The notes beneath the pieces were generated by a model. It saw nothing but the letters and a program-made list of their open reading frames with translations. It searched no databases and had not been told where the DNA came from. Shown here in pieces: positions 52,301-62,047 of a stretch of DNA of 64,000 nt. A program made the position numbers and the translations under genes. The stretch's first letter is position 1; each line of letters begins with the position of its first letter. The DNA comes from Haliclona indistincta (taxonomy: Eukaryota > Porifera > Demospongiae > Haplosclerida > Chalinidae), in assembly GCA_964017065.1 (NCBI GenBank), contig OZ024791.1, positions 1,361,887 to 1,425,886 on the forward strand, read 5' to 3'.

Positions 52301-54719
52301 ATAACACAGCTGCTATATATAACACAGCTGCTAGATTGAGTTAATACTACTCTACACACTGAAGGTGTCTCAATTGTTGTTCCCTGACAACAAAACTGGA
52401 CTTTAAATGTATGGAACCTTCTGTATAGTAGCAGGAGCCCATATAGTATTATGATAGTAGTATACAACTACTAAACTGCACCTGTTGAACAAGTATGGTG
52501 TGTATGACAGCAGCTTGCCAGCTCAGTTGTTTCTTGTTCTGTTATGCTGTACACGAACAATGTCATCTACTGGTAGTACACAAACCCAGGGGGGTAAGAC
52601 AAGCTAATTTATTCTGAGTACCTGCACGTGGGGTAAACCAAAATACATTAAGTCTTTCCTGGTCTGCTACATCTTTAGAGGACAATTTGGACGGTAAGTA
52701 TGTCGCGAAATAGATACTACTGCCCAAGAGCTTCGTTTAAGCTACTGTACCTTACCTCTTTTAGTTTTGCAGTATAGAGAGATGAAGATAGAGAATTGGT
52801 TCCCAAAAATATTCACCTAAGAAAGCACCATCGTGATCAAAAGAGCATCGCTATCATTCTTGAGCATCATTCAGTTAATGTAAAGAAATTGCGGCTGTGG
52901 CGCACAAACTCTGGCTGCAATACGCACAAATGATGTCCAATCACTGTAACAGCAGAAAACTTGTTTCAGCTATTTTCAGTAGATTGTTCTGGAATATTAC
53001 TTGCCTTGACCTGGAGTGTAAACAATGCACACTTGAGCTCGATATCATGTACAATATGTACAATATCATGTACTATAGCGCAATGGAAAACTATTTAAAC
53101 TATCCTGCATACATTCCAAAGCATTATTATTCGTTAGTGGGTGTGTCATAATAATTGTCAGCAATACGTCATATTAAAGTAGCTTCCCTGCACAAAACCT
53201 CTTCTGCTCCTTAAATAATGATAGGATAGTGTATTATTTTTGTCTAAATGTGTTTCAAAATTTTACATTACCCATTAGAAAATTTTTTAATTGCACTTCA
53301 TAATTTTTTGCTTGTCCATCTCTTTATCAATCTACTGTACTGCATAGATATTATAATTCTGAGAAATGTTCATGCATAATAATTATCATTGCCAATCGGC
53401 AATGATATGTAGGGATGACCTCGAACTAAGATGGCGGCTACTCATGTGTGAATTGATATGGTACTATGGAATGCATAGAAAAAATATATTTAAAGAAAAA
53501 TAGTACCAAAAAATATAGAAAAATATTTTGTTTGCATGTACAAGCTATAGATTGTCAAAATTGTACTTTAACTGTCAAATTTAACACTCCTCTGCTAAGT
53601 TTTTATGTGGTTTCTGTATTAATTTTATTATGAAAGCCCTGATATGAGCTCTGTGTGACATAACTGAGTAGTTGAATAAACAAAAGCCTTGTGTCAGTCA
53701 CCTGTCGGTTCAGGGCGGGGTAAAAAATTATGGTAAACCCAAGCGTCTATGTCTTTTGCTATAAAATTCCACTTCTGCTACAGGTGGTGAAAAGACCAAA
53801 GGTTGACCCTCCGCCTCTTCCTAAACCATTGAAACGAGAGCCCTTGCATAACAAGCAAGCTCCTGCTGGCGCTGTAAGCATCCTTCCTCCTCCAGCACTA
53901 CCTTCTCCTGTATCCTCTCCACACACTCGATCAACCGACGCTCCTCCTCCTCGACCTGTCAAATCGTCTCAACTTTCTTTCAAGCACTCTCCCGTGACCC
54001 AACCACCACCTCCAGTAGCTGACACGCCTCCTCCTCTGCCTCCACCTAATACAAAACCTGTACTTATAAGGAAACTGGTCGCCAGCCCTCCTGTCTCCTC
54101 TCCTAGTCCTCCTCTTCAAAATAGGTCCAGCATTGACGATCGCCCTCCTCTACCACTTCCTACTTCTTCACCAGAGCTTCCACGTCCTGTTTCCTCCAGG
54201 CCTTCTCCTGCCAAGACTTTTGTGTCGCGGCCTCTGCAGCGAAGCAAGTATCCAACCATACATGACTTCCTGCAAGGATCTGGCTGGTTCAAGCCCACTG
54301 CTGAGTCAGTTTTGAGTCAAAAGATGTCCTTCTCGCTGCAAGGTTTTCGGCGATTGAGATGTGGTGTCTACTTTTTCCAGCACAAGTGGGATGACACTAA
54401 ACAGTATGTCGCGAAAAGTCTCACGCTTTCTGACGATTTGACAAGGCTGTTCACCAGTCTCTATGACAAGCCAGATGAGAAGATGAATGCTCTGGAGTTA
54501 GAGCTACGGTACAAATCTCCAGACGCAAAGTCTTGGAATGTCCGAGCCTGGTCAGCACAGACGCCAGAAGCTGCAGACCTGGAGCACACCAAACTTATTA
54601 TACAGCATCGAACACTGCAGCCGTCCGGACTCAACGAAGAAATCGCATTCGTCAGTAGAGCGCATTTTAATAGTTTTTGTGAATGGTACACAGAACACAG
54701 GATGAAATCAAAAAAGTAG
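46305..54719 (+). CDS. SH3-domain, proline-rich adaptor with unclassified C-terminal domain, 3 exons, 384 aa
   Basis: Exons are 46305-46389, 46443-46576 and 53784-54719; the phases match and join the two halves of an SH3 domain (VCVYDFK, then GDGSTDLSFNEGDELTIIEP, YWYLAEDKVGKRGVIPINYV; residues about 23-73). SH3 domains bind PxxP ligands. Residues about 74-245 are proline-rich (PPPLPKPLKREP, PPPPVADTPPPLPPP), so the protein could bind SH3 domains itself or fold back on its own. The last about 140 residues (FLQGSGWFKPTAESVLSQKM, CGVYFFQHKWDDTKQYVAKS, IAFVSRAHFNSFCEWYTEHR) look folded, but I cannot name the domain. Intron 2 is 7.2 kb, far longer than the usual 50-400 bp here, so missed exons or an unrelated downstream gene are possible. 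A poly(A) signal AATAAA is at 54734-54739. Confidence 0.65.
47497..47815. repeat. 22-bp minisatellite, about 14 units
   Basis: The 22-bp unit (acattgagagtagaagggaatt) repeats head-to-tail with two variant units containing gcctagaagggg. It lies in intron 2 of the SH3 gene. Confidence 0.92.
48741..49279. mobile_element. PIF/Harbinger-style MITE, TAA target duplication, 539 bp
   Basis: The ends agccgttttacattacgcct and, as reverse complement, agccccgtttacacacaccc are flanked by TAA (48738-48740 and 49280-49282). Subterminal aatccggattg and aatccagattg motifs recur on both sides. A 3-bp TAA duplication is typical of PIF/Harbinger elements. There is no transposase. It lies in intron 2 of the SH3 gene. 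Confidence 0.75.
49280..51274. other. Intronic sequence without recognised gene
   Basis: This is part of the 7.2-kb intron of the SH3 gene. A short repeat (gtagggatga...aagatggcggctac) at 49938-49975 recurs at 53411-53442. No exon with coding support was found. Confidence 0.5.
51275..51800. mobile_element. Pogo/Tigger-like non-autonomous element, 526 bp, carrying a gene fragment
   Basis: The terminal inverted repeats agtagaccctcactaatccg (left) and their complement (right, ending 51800) resemble pogo/Tigger ends. Inside, on the minus strand, is a 90-codon frame (51365-51637) with WTPYLGEILDLHPEVKYDRF followed by AVVAIA. It resembles the start of an uncharacterised family that has a YxGExL...DRFAV pattern in cnidarian and sponge genomes. 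That fragment may be captured host sequence or the remains of an element gene. Confidence 0.65.
51803..52235 (-). mobile_element. 5'-truncated non-LTR retrotransposon (3' end of ORF2)
   Basis: The minus-strand frame 51872-52231 encodes the C-terminal end of a LINE reverse-transcriptase protein. HKLCRTVTCHHFYLNRIIRL, WNALPTIDLSLSF and HFLCPCSSC correspond to the FxxRxIxxWNxLP and Cys-rich endings of CR1/L2/Jockey-type elements. It is followed downstream by an AAT microsatellite tail (51803-51828 on the plus strand as ATT repeats), the usual 3' end of that group. Only the last about 120 codons remain. Confidence 0.8.
52236..53783. other. Intronic sequence without recognised gene
   Basis: This is the right-hand part of the large SH3-gene intron. 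It is AT-rich and includes a short tandem duplication (ctgctatatataacacag, 52290-52330). No exon was recognised. Confidence 0.45.
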
Positions 54720-54953
54720 CATGTTGTCACAATAATAAACTTATTTTTTTACACAATTATTTTCGATATTTTAATGTTTTGTTGTGTGTTTTAAACCAAG
54801 TGTTTGATCCATGACTATTGTCTGTTAGTTGACTATTTGAAGATCATGTTGGACGACACTTCTCAATTATAATCAATGCTGCATGTTCATTGACAACAAA
54901 AGTCAATTTTTAAAGATTCCTAATCATTTTGTCAGCGCGCGTGTCGTGTAGAG

Positions 54954-55418
54954 ATGCAGTCGACAGGGCAGGGACTAAACGAGTACATTAAAGAGAATAA
55001 GGAGATATTTCACGAGTTCGATAGAGACGGCGATGGATTTATTACTCCAGAGGACCTAAAGGGCGCACTGCTGTCCATGGGCAAGAAAATGAGCGACGCC
55101 GAGATAAAACAATTGCTCTACGAAGCAGACCTGGACGGCGATGGAAAAGTGAGCTTCAAAGAGTTTTTGCGAATGAACTCGTCGGCTAAGATGAGAAAGA
55201 TCCGCGAGGACTCTGAGTTAATGGAAGCATTCGAATACTATGATACGAACAAGGACGGCCTCGTTTCTGTGAGTGAGTTGCAGAGCGCATTGTGTCGACT
55301 CGGGATGCCTGTGACAGAGGAAGAGGCTCGAAAGATGATCCAAAAAGCAGACACAGACGGAGACGAACAAGTGAGCTTTGAAGAATTCGTTCAACTTATG
55401 AAAAACGCAAACAGTTAG
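54954..55418 (+). CDS. Calmodulin-like four-EF-hand protein, 154 aa
   Basis: This single-exon gene has four EF-hand loops at residues 23-34 (DRDGDGFITPED), 59-70 (DLDGDGKVSFKE), 97-108 (DTNKDGLVSVSE) and 133-144 (DTDGDEQVSFEE). The length and spacing fit calmodulin, but sequence identity is moderate, so it is a calmodulin-like or troponin-C-like calcium sensor. Two oddities may change metal affinity: loop 1 ends in Asp instead of Glu at position 12, and loop 4 has Glu138 where Gly is nearly invariant at position 6. The linker after loop 2 (MNSSAKMRKIRED) resembles that of calmodulin. The start is 234 bp after the SH3-gene stop. Being intronless, it may derive from a retrocopy. Confidence 0.9.
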   Translation: MQSTGQGLNEYIKENKEIFHEFDRDGDGFITPEDLKGALLSMGKKMSDAEIKQLLYEADLDGDGKVSFKEFLRMNSSAKMRKIREDSELMEAFEYYDTNKDGLVSVSELQSALCRLGMPVTEEEARKMIQKADTDGDEQVSFEEFVQLMKNANS

Positions 55419-56086
55419 CTAAGATTTTGTTACTACATTGTAAACTGTATAAATTTTGTCTGTTTGTGAATATTAACAGCATTTCATTATCCCTGACAAC
55501 CTAACTACAGTTGTGGTTCTATTAATAATCCCTGCTTGGAAAGATTACCTAGCAGTTAAGCTAGGCTTCTTGGATCCTGACCATTACAGTGTTGCTTCTT
55601 TGTGATCGTATCCTGCATGGATACAGCATTTGTACACACAGTACATCTGTGTGTGTCGGCTTGCTGCCAAGACTCATATGACACATCACACTGATACAAA
55701 TTAAAATACATCACTTCACATGGGCAGGAATTTATGTATTTTTGTATGTTGCTCTACTACAAACAAGAGACTCCACATGCTAATGCTGGTCATGTAGTGA
55801 TTGCTCTTCTATAGAAGCCTGCCTGCAGCACGTACCTGAAACAACATCAACATTACTTGCAGCTGGTCACTAGGCCTCCAGGAAGGATATTTCTGTACAA
55901 CAAGAACTAAAATCAAATAGAGTTTTTTTTCAACATGCACTTGTACGAATGCGCTATAGACCCACAGTAGCAGTAGTTACATCACGAGTTACATGCTGGT
56001 AATGCACAGTGTACAACCGCTTCAAAACACACGATCAACAATAATATATTGAGCAATAAATAGTAACAGTCACTCTCTTGATATAG
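55419..56086. other. Convergent intergenic region, nothing recognised
   Basis: This contains the 3' ends of the calmodulin-like gene and the minus-strand thiolase gene. No repeat or RNA gene was recognised. Confidence 0.5.
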
Positions 56087-57584
56087 TTAGTTACAGTTCT
56101 CTAGCAGAAGAGCGATTCCTTGCCCGCCTCCAATGCAAGCTGAACCAATGGAGTACTTAGCGCCAGTTCTCCTCATCTCATGAGTGAGGTGTCCGGTGAT
56201 ACGCGATCCAGAGGTACCTACAGGGTGACCCAGTGCAATAGCTCCTCCATTAGTGTTTGTGCGCTCTCTATCCAGCCCCAGCTCCTTCTCTACCGCAAGA
56301 TACTGAGCAGCAAATGCTTCGTTGACCTGAAATATTGCAACAGTTAATAACATCAATTTAACAACAAATGTAAATGTAAAGTAATTTCATTTTCTACACT
56401 TTGACTTGAGTTCATTTGACACAAACAAGTAATGACCAACAGTAAACAGTGGACCATAGCTTCTAAGTGGACAGGAAGTTTTACTTTAGTTAATGAGATA
56501 ATAGTGCGTATTTCAGGGGCTGAAATATACACACAGCAATCTTTTCCTGCCTGCAAGAAGTGCACGCTGTTCACATTCTTCGATTTTCCTTATAACAACA
56601 ACTTGTACCATAAACCACAAATTCATTTTTGTTAATTAGCTCGGGCGATTAGCTTCAATGATGGTGATTTGTCCAGTACAAAATGCTGCATACCACACAT
56701 TGCATGCAACAAGGTGTTAGCTGGTTTACCTCCACCAGATCAATCTTGTCCAGCGTCATGTTAGTGCTCTTCAGTAGCTTCCTGATAGCATCAACTGGTC
56801 CGATACCCATTATACTGGGATCAACACCAGCTATGCCGTACCCTACCAGACGAGCTAGGGGCGTGAGGTTGTACTTAGACAGCGCTTCCTCACTGCATAC
56901 CACTACAGCAGCCGCACCATCACATATACCCTGAGAGGGCGGGAGGAAGGGAGAGAGAGAGAGAGAGGGAGGGAGGGAGAAGGAACATTACAAACCTGCC
57001 TCTTACCCTATCCTAAAGTTCTGTATTATACATCTCATCATTATACACACACACGTCTGAATATAATTTATGCGCTATGTTTTTGTACAACATACAGGCA
57101 TTTTCTGGACTAAGTCTAACCCTCCACTTTTGTATATTGTAACCCACTCGATAACATAACATTGCTGTTATGGAAGCAGGGTTTGTGAACAAGATGCTTT
57201 ATCGCAATTGTTTGAATAGTTTGGCTGCTACTGTGTGTGTGTAGTGTATCATTATTATAGTGCCAAGAGTTGGTTGGGCAGATACTAGAAGGCGGAGGTG
57301 TTGATGTCTGTGTTACTGTGTTCTCAAGAAGACAAATGGTAGTGAGTTGACGACTCACCGAGGCATTCCCTGCTGTGACCATTCCATCCTCCTTGAAGAC
57401 TGGTTTCAGTTTCGCTAGTTTGTCTATCGTGGTCTCACGAGGGTGTTCATCTTGAGAAAACACTTCCTTTCCCTTCTTTGTCTTGAGCTCCATCTCAACA
57501 AGCTCAGCAGAGAAGTAGCCATTCTTGTTAGCTGCAGACACAAAATGGCTGACAGGTGTACAACACCTAGTGACTTGTCTGATA

Positions 57585-57636
<52 letters not shown>

Positions 57637-58016
57637 TGGTGGTTCAACTGGTAGAGTCCTGGGTTTATGACCCAGAGGACACCGGAGGACACTGGTTCGA
57701 ATCCCAGGGCAGGAGGAAAAATAAGAACAAAAAAACATCACAAGTACTCCAGCCCACCAGCCCACCCATCTGTAAAACGGGTACCTGGTCTTGTACTGGG
57801 GGAGCAAAGCACACCGACTGTGTCTCATTGTACCACTAATGGTAGTGGTGGGACTACAGGGTGCCCACACCGGCAGTGGGAGGCATGGTTGGTACCTCCT
57901 GCGAGTCCCTTGCCCGGGCTCCAGGAGTGCTCATAGCACCGGCACATCGTACCTGCTTAGTGCACAGGTGCCCTGGCTTGTCCAGGAACGCGTGACCTGT
58001 AATAGGCAGCGAGAGG

Positions 58017-58058
<42 letters not shown>

Positions 58059-59696
58059 GTGTGTGTGTGTGTTCAGATAAAATTGTTTTACCATTCTGCC
58101 ATCTTGTCTGGCTGGAGAGAGCAAACATATCGCATTGATCTCTAGTTATACCATACTGTGCTCCTAGCTTCTCAGCTGTGAGAGCCATTGGCATCTTGAC
58201 ATGGCTGTCATTCAATGAAGACCAAAGAGTGTCCTCCATCTGGGGAGATGGAGGGAGGGAAGGATGGATGAATGGAGAAATAGAGAGAGAAAAGAGCATA
58301 GAGGAAGTGATGAAGAAAGAATAGGAGTGTGGAAGGAAAGAAGAGTAATACAGAACAGCATTGTATGTAGTGTTTGAAGGAAGTCTTCTACACATGAAGT
58401 TAGGTAGTCAATGAACACAGCTCGTTCATAACATGCATTCCAGGTAGCTGACACTAGAACACCTTAGACAACAACTGTTCTAGAACCTCTGGCAAGCTTT
58501 ATTCACAGTACATATGCTGCACTTTCATCATTACCTTCAAGTCTTGTCCGAATGCCGTCCCCCAGCGAGCGTTCCTGACAGCATACGGTGCTTGACTCAT
58601 GTTCTCTGCCCCTCCAGTGAGCACTACACTGCTCTCACCCAGCTGTATCTCCTGTAGTAGCAACAACAATACTAACTTAGTGATAGATCCAGCAAAAGAA
58701 TCAGACCTACAATTATGGTCAAAAATATAGGAAGCAGGTTTTCACACAAGAAATTATTTTTTTGGGAACATTTCCTGTGTATGGAAGTTGGATAACCGTA
58801 TGTCTCTGAAAATTTGAAATGTTAAGCCGCTCTCTGAATTTAGTTTGAGACCTTCTAGGGTATTTGGGCACCGAAGCGGCTGAACACTATAAAGACAAAT
58901 TTAACTTTCTGGCAATGATTCTAGAGGGAAATGGAGTAGGCTGGGGAAATCCAGGCACTGCACCAAACCCTGGAATGAGTAGGGATTCAATCAGAGGTGC
59001 TTCACCGTGCTTGGGTCATGCGTTAGTAGTAATAACGGTAAGTAATAATTATAAATAATTGCACAACCCTGCTTATTTTTACATGTACAAAGTCTAGTTA
59101 GCAAAAGCTCATCAATACACCAAAAATTTTCCCAATAATGATTTCGACTTACTGCTACCACCACCGGCAACAAAATAAATTTCGTAGATTTTCTTCTGCA
59201 CACTCTAAGCAAATTTTCTGCGCCATGCAACAGCTGCAGTACTACCAGAGAATGAGCATGCATCAGTTAGGAGGCACGTAACCTCATTGGTTCCTATGAG
59301 AGAGAGAGAGAGAAGAGAGAGCACTCACATGAGCAGCATTGACTATGGACTGGAAACCAGAGCCACACAATCTGTTGACCGTGAGTGCAGGAGTACCCAC
59401 TTGAACACCACACTTGAGACCAACATGGCGAGCAAGGAAACCAGCATCAGCTGACGTCTGTGATAAAAGACACAAATAAGCTCCGCCCTCTCCTGCCCTA
59501 TCTAATCTACCTGCTGGACGTTTCCTATTACCACAGAGTCGACAGCTTCTACCGGTACTTTGCCCGCCTCCAGTGCTCCCGAGCCAGCTACCACGGCTAG
59601 TTCCGTGGCTGTCCATCCACGCAGCTTCCCTCCAAACGTCCCAAAAGGTGTGCGCTTTGCAGCAACAACAAACACTCCACGAGTACAAGCAGCCAT
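56087..59696 (-). CDS. ACAA2: Mitochondrial-type 3-ketoacyl-CoA thiolase (ACAA2), 7 exons, 397 aa
   Basis: Exons are 59511-59696, 59329-59457, 58535-58651, 58092-58239, 57359-57531, 56730-56930 and 56087-56326; phases agree and the total, 397 aa, equals human ACAA2. The enzyme performs the thiolytic last step of fatty-acid beta-oxidation (3-ketoacyl-CoA + CoA to acetyl-CoA + shortened acyl-CoA). The catalytic set is complete: nucleophile C93 in [14 protein letters not shown] at 320-323, H352 in [11 protein letters not shown] and C382 in ACIGGGQG. The N-terminus [19 protein letters not shown] matches the uncleaved mitochondrial targeting N-terminus of ACAA2. Intron 4 holds a SINE between GT repeats. 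The gene is divergent from the RhoGAP gene. Confidence 0.95.
56934..56985 (-). repeat. CT-rich tract next to the exon 6 acceptor of ACAA2
   Basis: On the sense strand CCCTCC and CT repeats run into the acceptor ccctctcag at 56931-56939. A milder pyrimidine tract also precedes exon 4 (58240-58275). Confidence 0.85.
57587..58072 (+). mobile_element. tRNA-derived SINE inserted in a GT microsatellite
   Basis: A (GT)n run (57587-57635) is followed by a tRNA-like head with A box (gttcaactggtagagtc) and B box (ggttcgaatcc, about 57696-57706). A tail of about 310 bp follows (gtaaaacgggtacctggt, caggggtgcccacacc type), and then a second (GT)n run (58023-58072). The head can form an acceptor-like pairing and an anticodon stem ctggg/cccag, but its T-stem pairs badly, so it is not a functional tRNA gene. 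It lies in intron 4 of ACAA2, antisense to the gene. Confidence 0.75.
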
Positions 59697-62047
59697 ACTT
59701 TGACCGTATGTTCGGAAGTTCTAATTAACCGGAAACAGCCAGTTGTTTTCTTCCGGTTGAGTCTGATCATCTGTTTTGCGACAATCGACGCTACTCAGTT
59801 TGCGAGGATGTCTACAGCCTAGGATCGCCGAGACGACTTGTAACTTGCAGCAGAACTAGACGTAAGGTGAGCCTTAGCCTGCATGTATGTTGCGTGTTTG
59901 TGTGAGAGAGGAAAGACCGTGGAGTAGATGCAGCAACGCCCGGGTGAGCGAGCGAGTGATTGATTGCTGTACATAGCTAGCTAAGTTGCAAAACAGATGG
60001 TTTTGGGAGGGATTACAGCCGCAGTATCATATTGTGCTAGTCCAACACTGCGTATACCGGCTAATATCATCTTGTGCAGGGTTCTGCAGAGCTGCAGTGT
60101 TAGAAAATAGATTCAGCCTGTTGTCAGGTTGCTAAATGCTTATACATACATGCATAATAGCTGTAGTTAATTTCTGCATGGTCCAATGTGCTAAAATTAC
60201 CATTATAGTGGAGTTATGTCAGGTATCCAGGGCTACTCTTGATTGCTGCATGCCTTTTTAGACAAACTTCCACAGCGGTGCTTTAATGAATGCTGGCTAG
60301 CCTATAGTAGCTCTAATAACTCCACATGTGATCACTATGTATATGGTGCTGCACAGAACCTTTACTGCACTATGATAAGTGAGCTTTGTATAATAGATTA
60401 TGTGTCTCTTTAGAGCAATGGCTGTGTTTGCGACACTGCATGCAACCGATGCATATTGAGTCCACCTTGCGAAGTGCAACTGGTGTCTAGTAGTACAGGA
60501 GTCATATCGGTTGAGTAAAAAAGCGACAAAGAGCCCGAATAGTCAAGGTTGTATGAGCATTATCGGTTGATGACAATAGATGCCATATCAGCATTATTCA
60601 AGGGTTTTTACTGAAAGGATATGGTGCAGCGTTAATTTTCAGCATTTTGGTTTATGTGTAGTCTTGTTAGCGATGATTATTAATTAGAAGTGCAGACTGT
60701 CTGCACAGACTTGCACCATCATGTCACACTCATGGACACCTTCTAGCCGAGGGAAGGTACCTAGCTTGATGCAGCAGTTGACAAAAGAGTTGCAAATTGA
60801 GCAATTAGGTAATCAGTCTTTTGTGACCGAGATTGGTATAGTGTCCATTGCATCGAGTTAGAAGTGCTTCTGAGCTTTAAAGAACTTCTGTGAAAAGAGC
60901 TTCAATCTGAGCTTAGAAGTGCTTCTACTGATAGAGCTTCGATCAACGCAAGTGTGCTCTATCATTTGAGAAAATATTTTTAATCTGAGCTTAGTAGTGC
61001 TTCTTCTGATAGAGCTTAGATCAACGCAAGTGTGCTCTGCCATTGGGTAGCATGATCGTACACAATAGTTGACTAACGGTTGGCTCATGATTTGTCTTGT
61101 GTGTACATGTTTGTGTATGGAAAGTTGCTGTAATATCATGTAGAAAGAGAACGCTGTGTGTAGTTGAAACTCCTCTCAACATGTGTTATCGTTGTGCATA
61201 TTATGAGCTCAATGTTGTGTATTTGTACACAGAATTCTTGTGCATGCATAGTATCTCGTTTTGCTAATGTAACAATCTTGACAAGAGACAACTCACTGCT
61301 CACTGCATGCCTTGGTATCATAGCATTAGCGATGTATGCAGAGATATTATGTAGTGGGAAGGTTTGCTTACACAACTTACTCCCATACATTTTAATAGCA
61401 GTTTGTCATCCAATGAGAATGTTTGTCATTCTTGTTATTGTGACGAGTAGATGTTATCTTAGAGCGAAGGACACCCCTCTGAGATGCTCATTTAATAGCT
61501 ATTTGCTGCCATTGAGGACACCTGATCACTGCTTGGTGTAGACACATGTAAAGAGACCGTCCACTTTGCTGTTTTTAAGGCTTCTGGTGCCAAAGTGGTG
61601 GGAGTACTGTCTCTTCCATTTTTGGTCATATGGAACTTGATCAATCGTAACATTTAACACACATCACTGAGGCTACCTAAAATATTGCAGTCTTGACTAC
61701 CTTTCAGTTGATGTGTAGAGGCGGTTGTGTTTGGTAACTAGTTGTTACAGTGTTGATGAGATCTGTGTGTATTGTCCATACTCACTGTTGTAGATTCCTC
61801 TAGTAGCGACCACAAATAGTGCTGCTATACCAACTTTGGAGTTTAGTAACAACACTGATTGCTGCAATAGATATGCCTATCTTGTGCGCATGATTTGGCT
61901 TCTCGTTGTAAAGCCATAATTATCTCTTGCATGAGTGCAAATTAGGAGAGAGTGTGAGCATGTGTGTGTGTGTGCTTTTTCCAATCCAACACTGCTAGTA
62001 CAGTAGTGTATCACCTTATAATGGACCTTTCTCTAGTATAGCTAGAT
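59697..62047 (+). promoter_or_regulatory. Divergent promoter, likely 5' UTR exon and first intron of the RhoGAP gene
   Basis: About 100 bp after the ACAA2 start a plus-strand segment ends in a strong donor (cgtaag|gtgagc at 59866/59867). This is probably a non-coding first exon of the RhoGAP gene, with a 2.2-kb intron before the coding start. The upstream ATG at about 59808 is followed within four codons by a stop. 60890-61040 holds a partial tandem duplication (atctgagcttag...agtgtgctct). Nothing else was recognised. Confidence 0.45.

Noticed and set aside
57635..57716. Functional tRNA gene (anticodon loop with TAT)
   Set aside because: The T-stem does not pair and extra bases lie before it. 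The sequence continues into a SINE-like tail between GT repeats.
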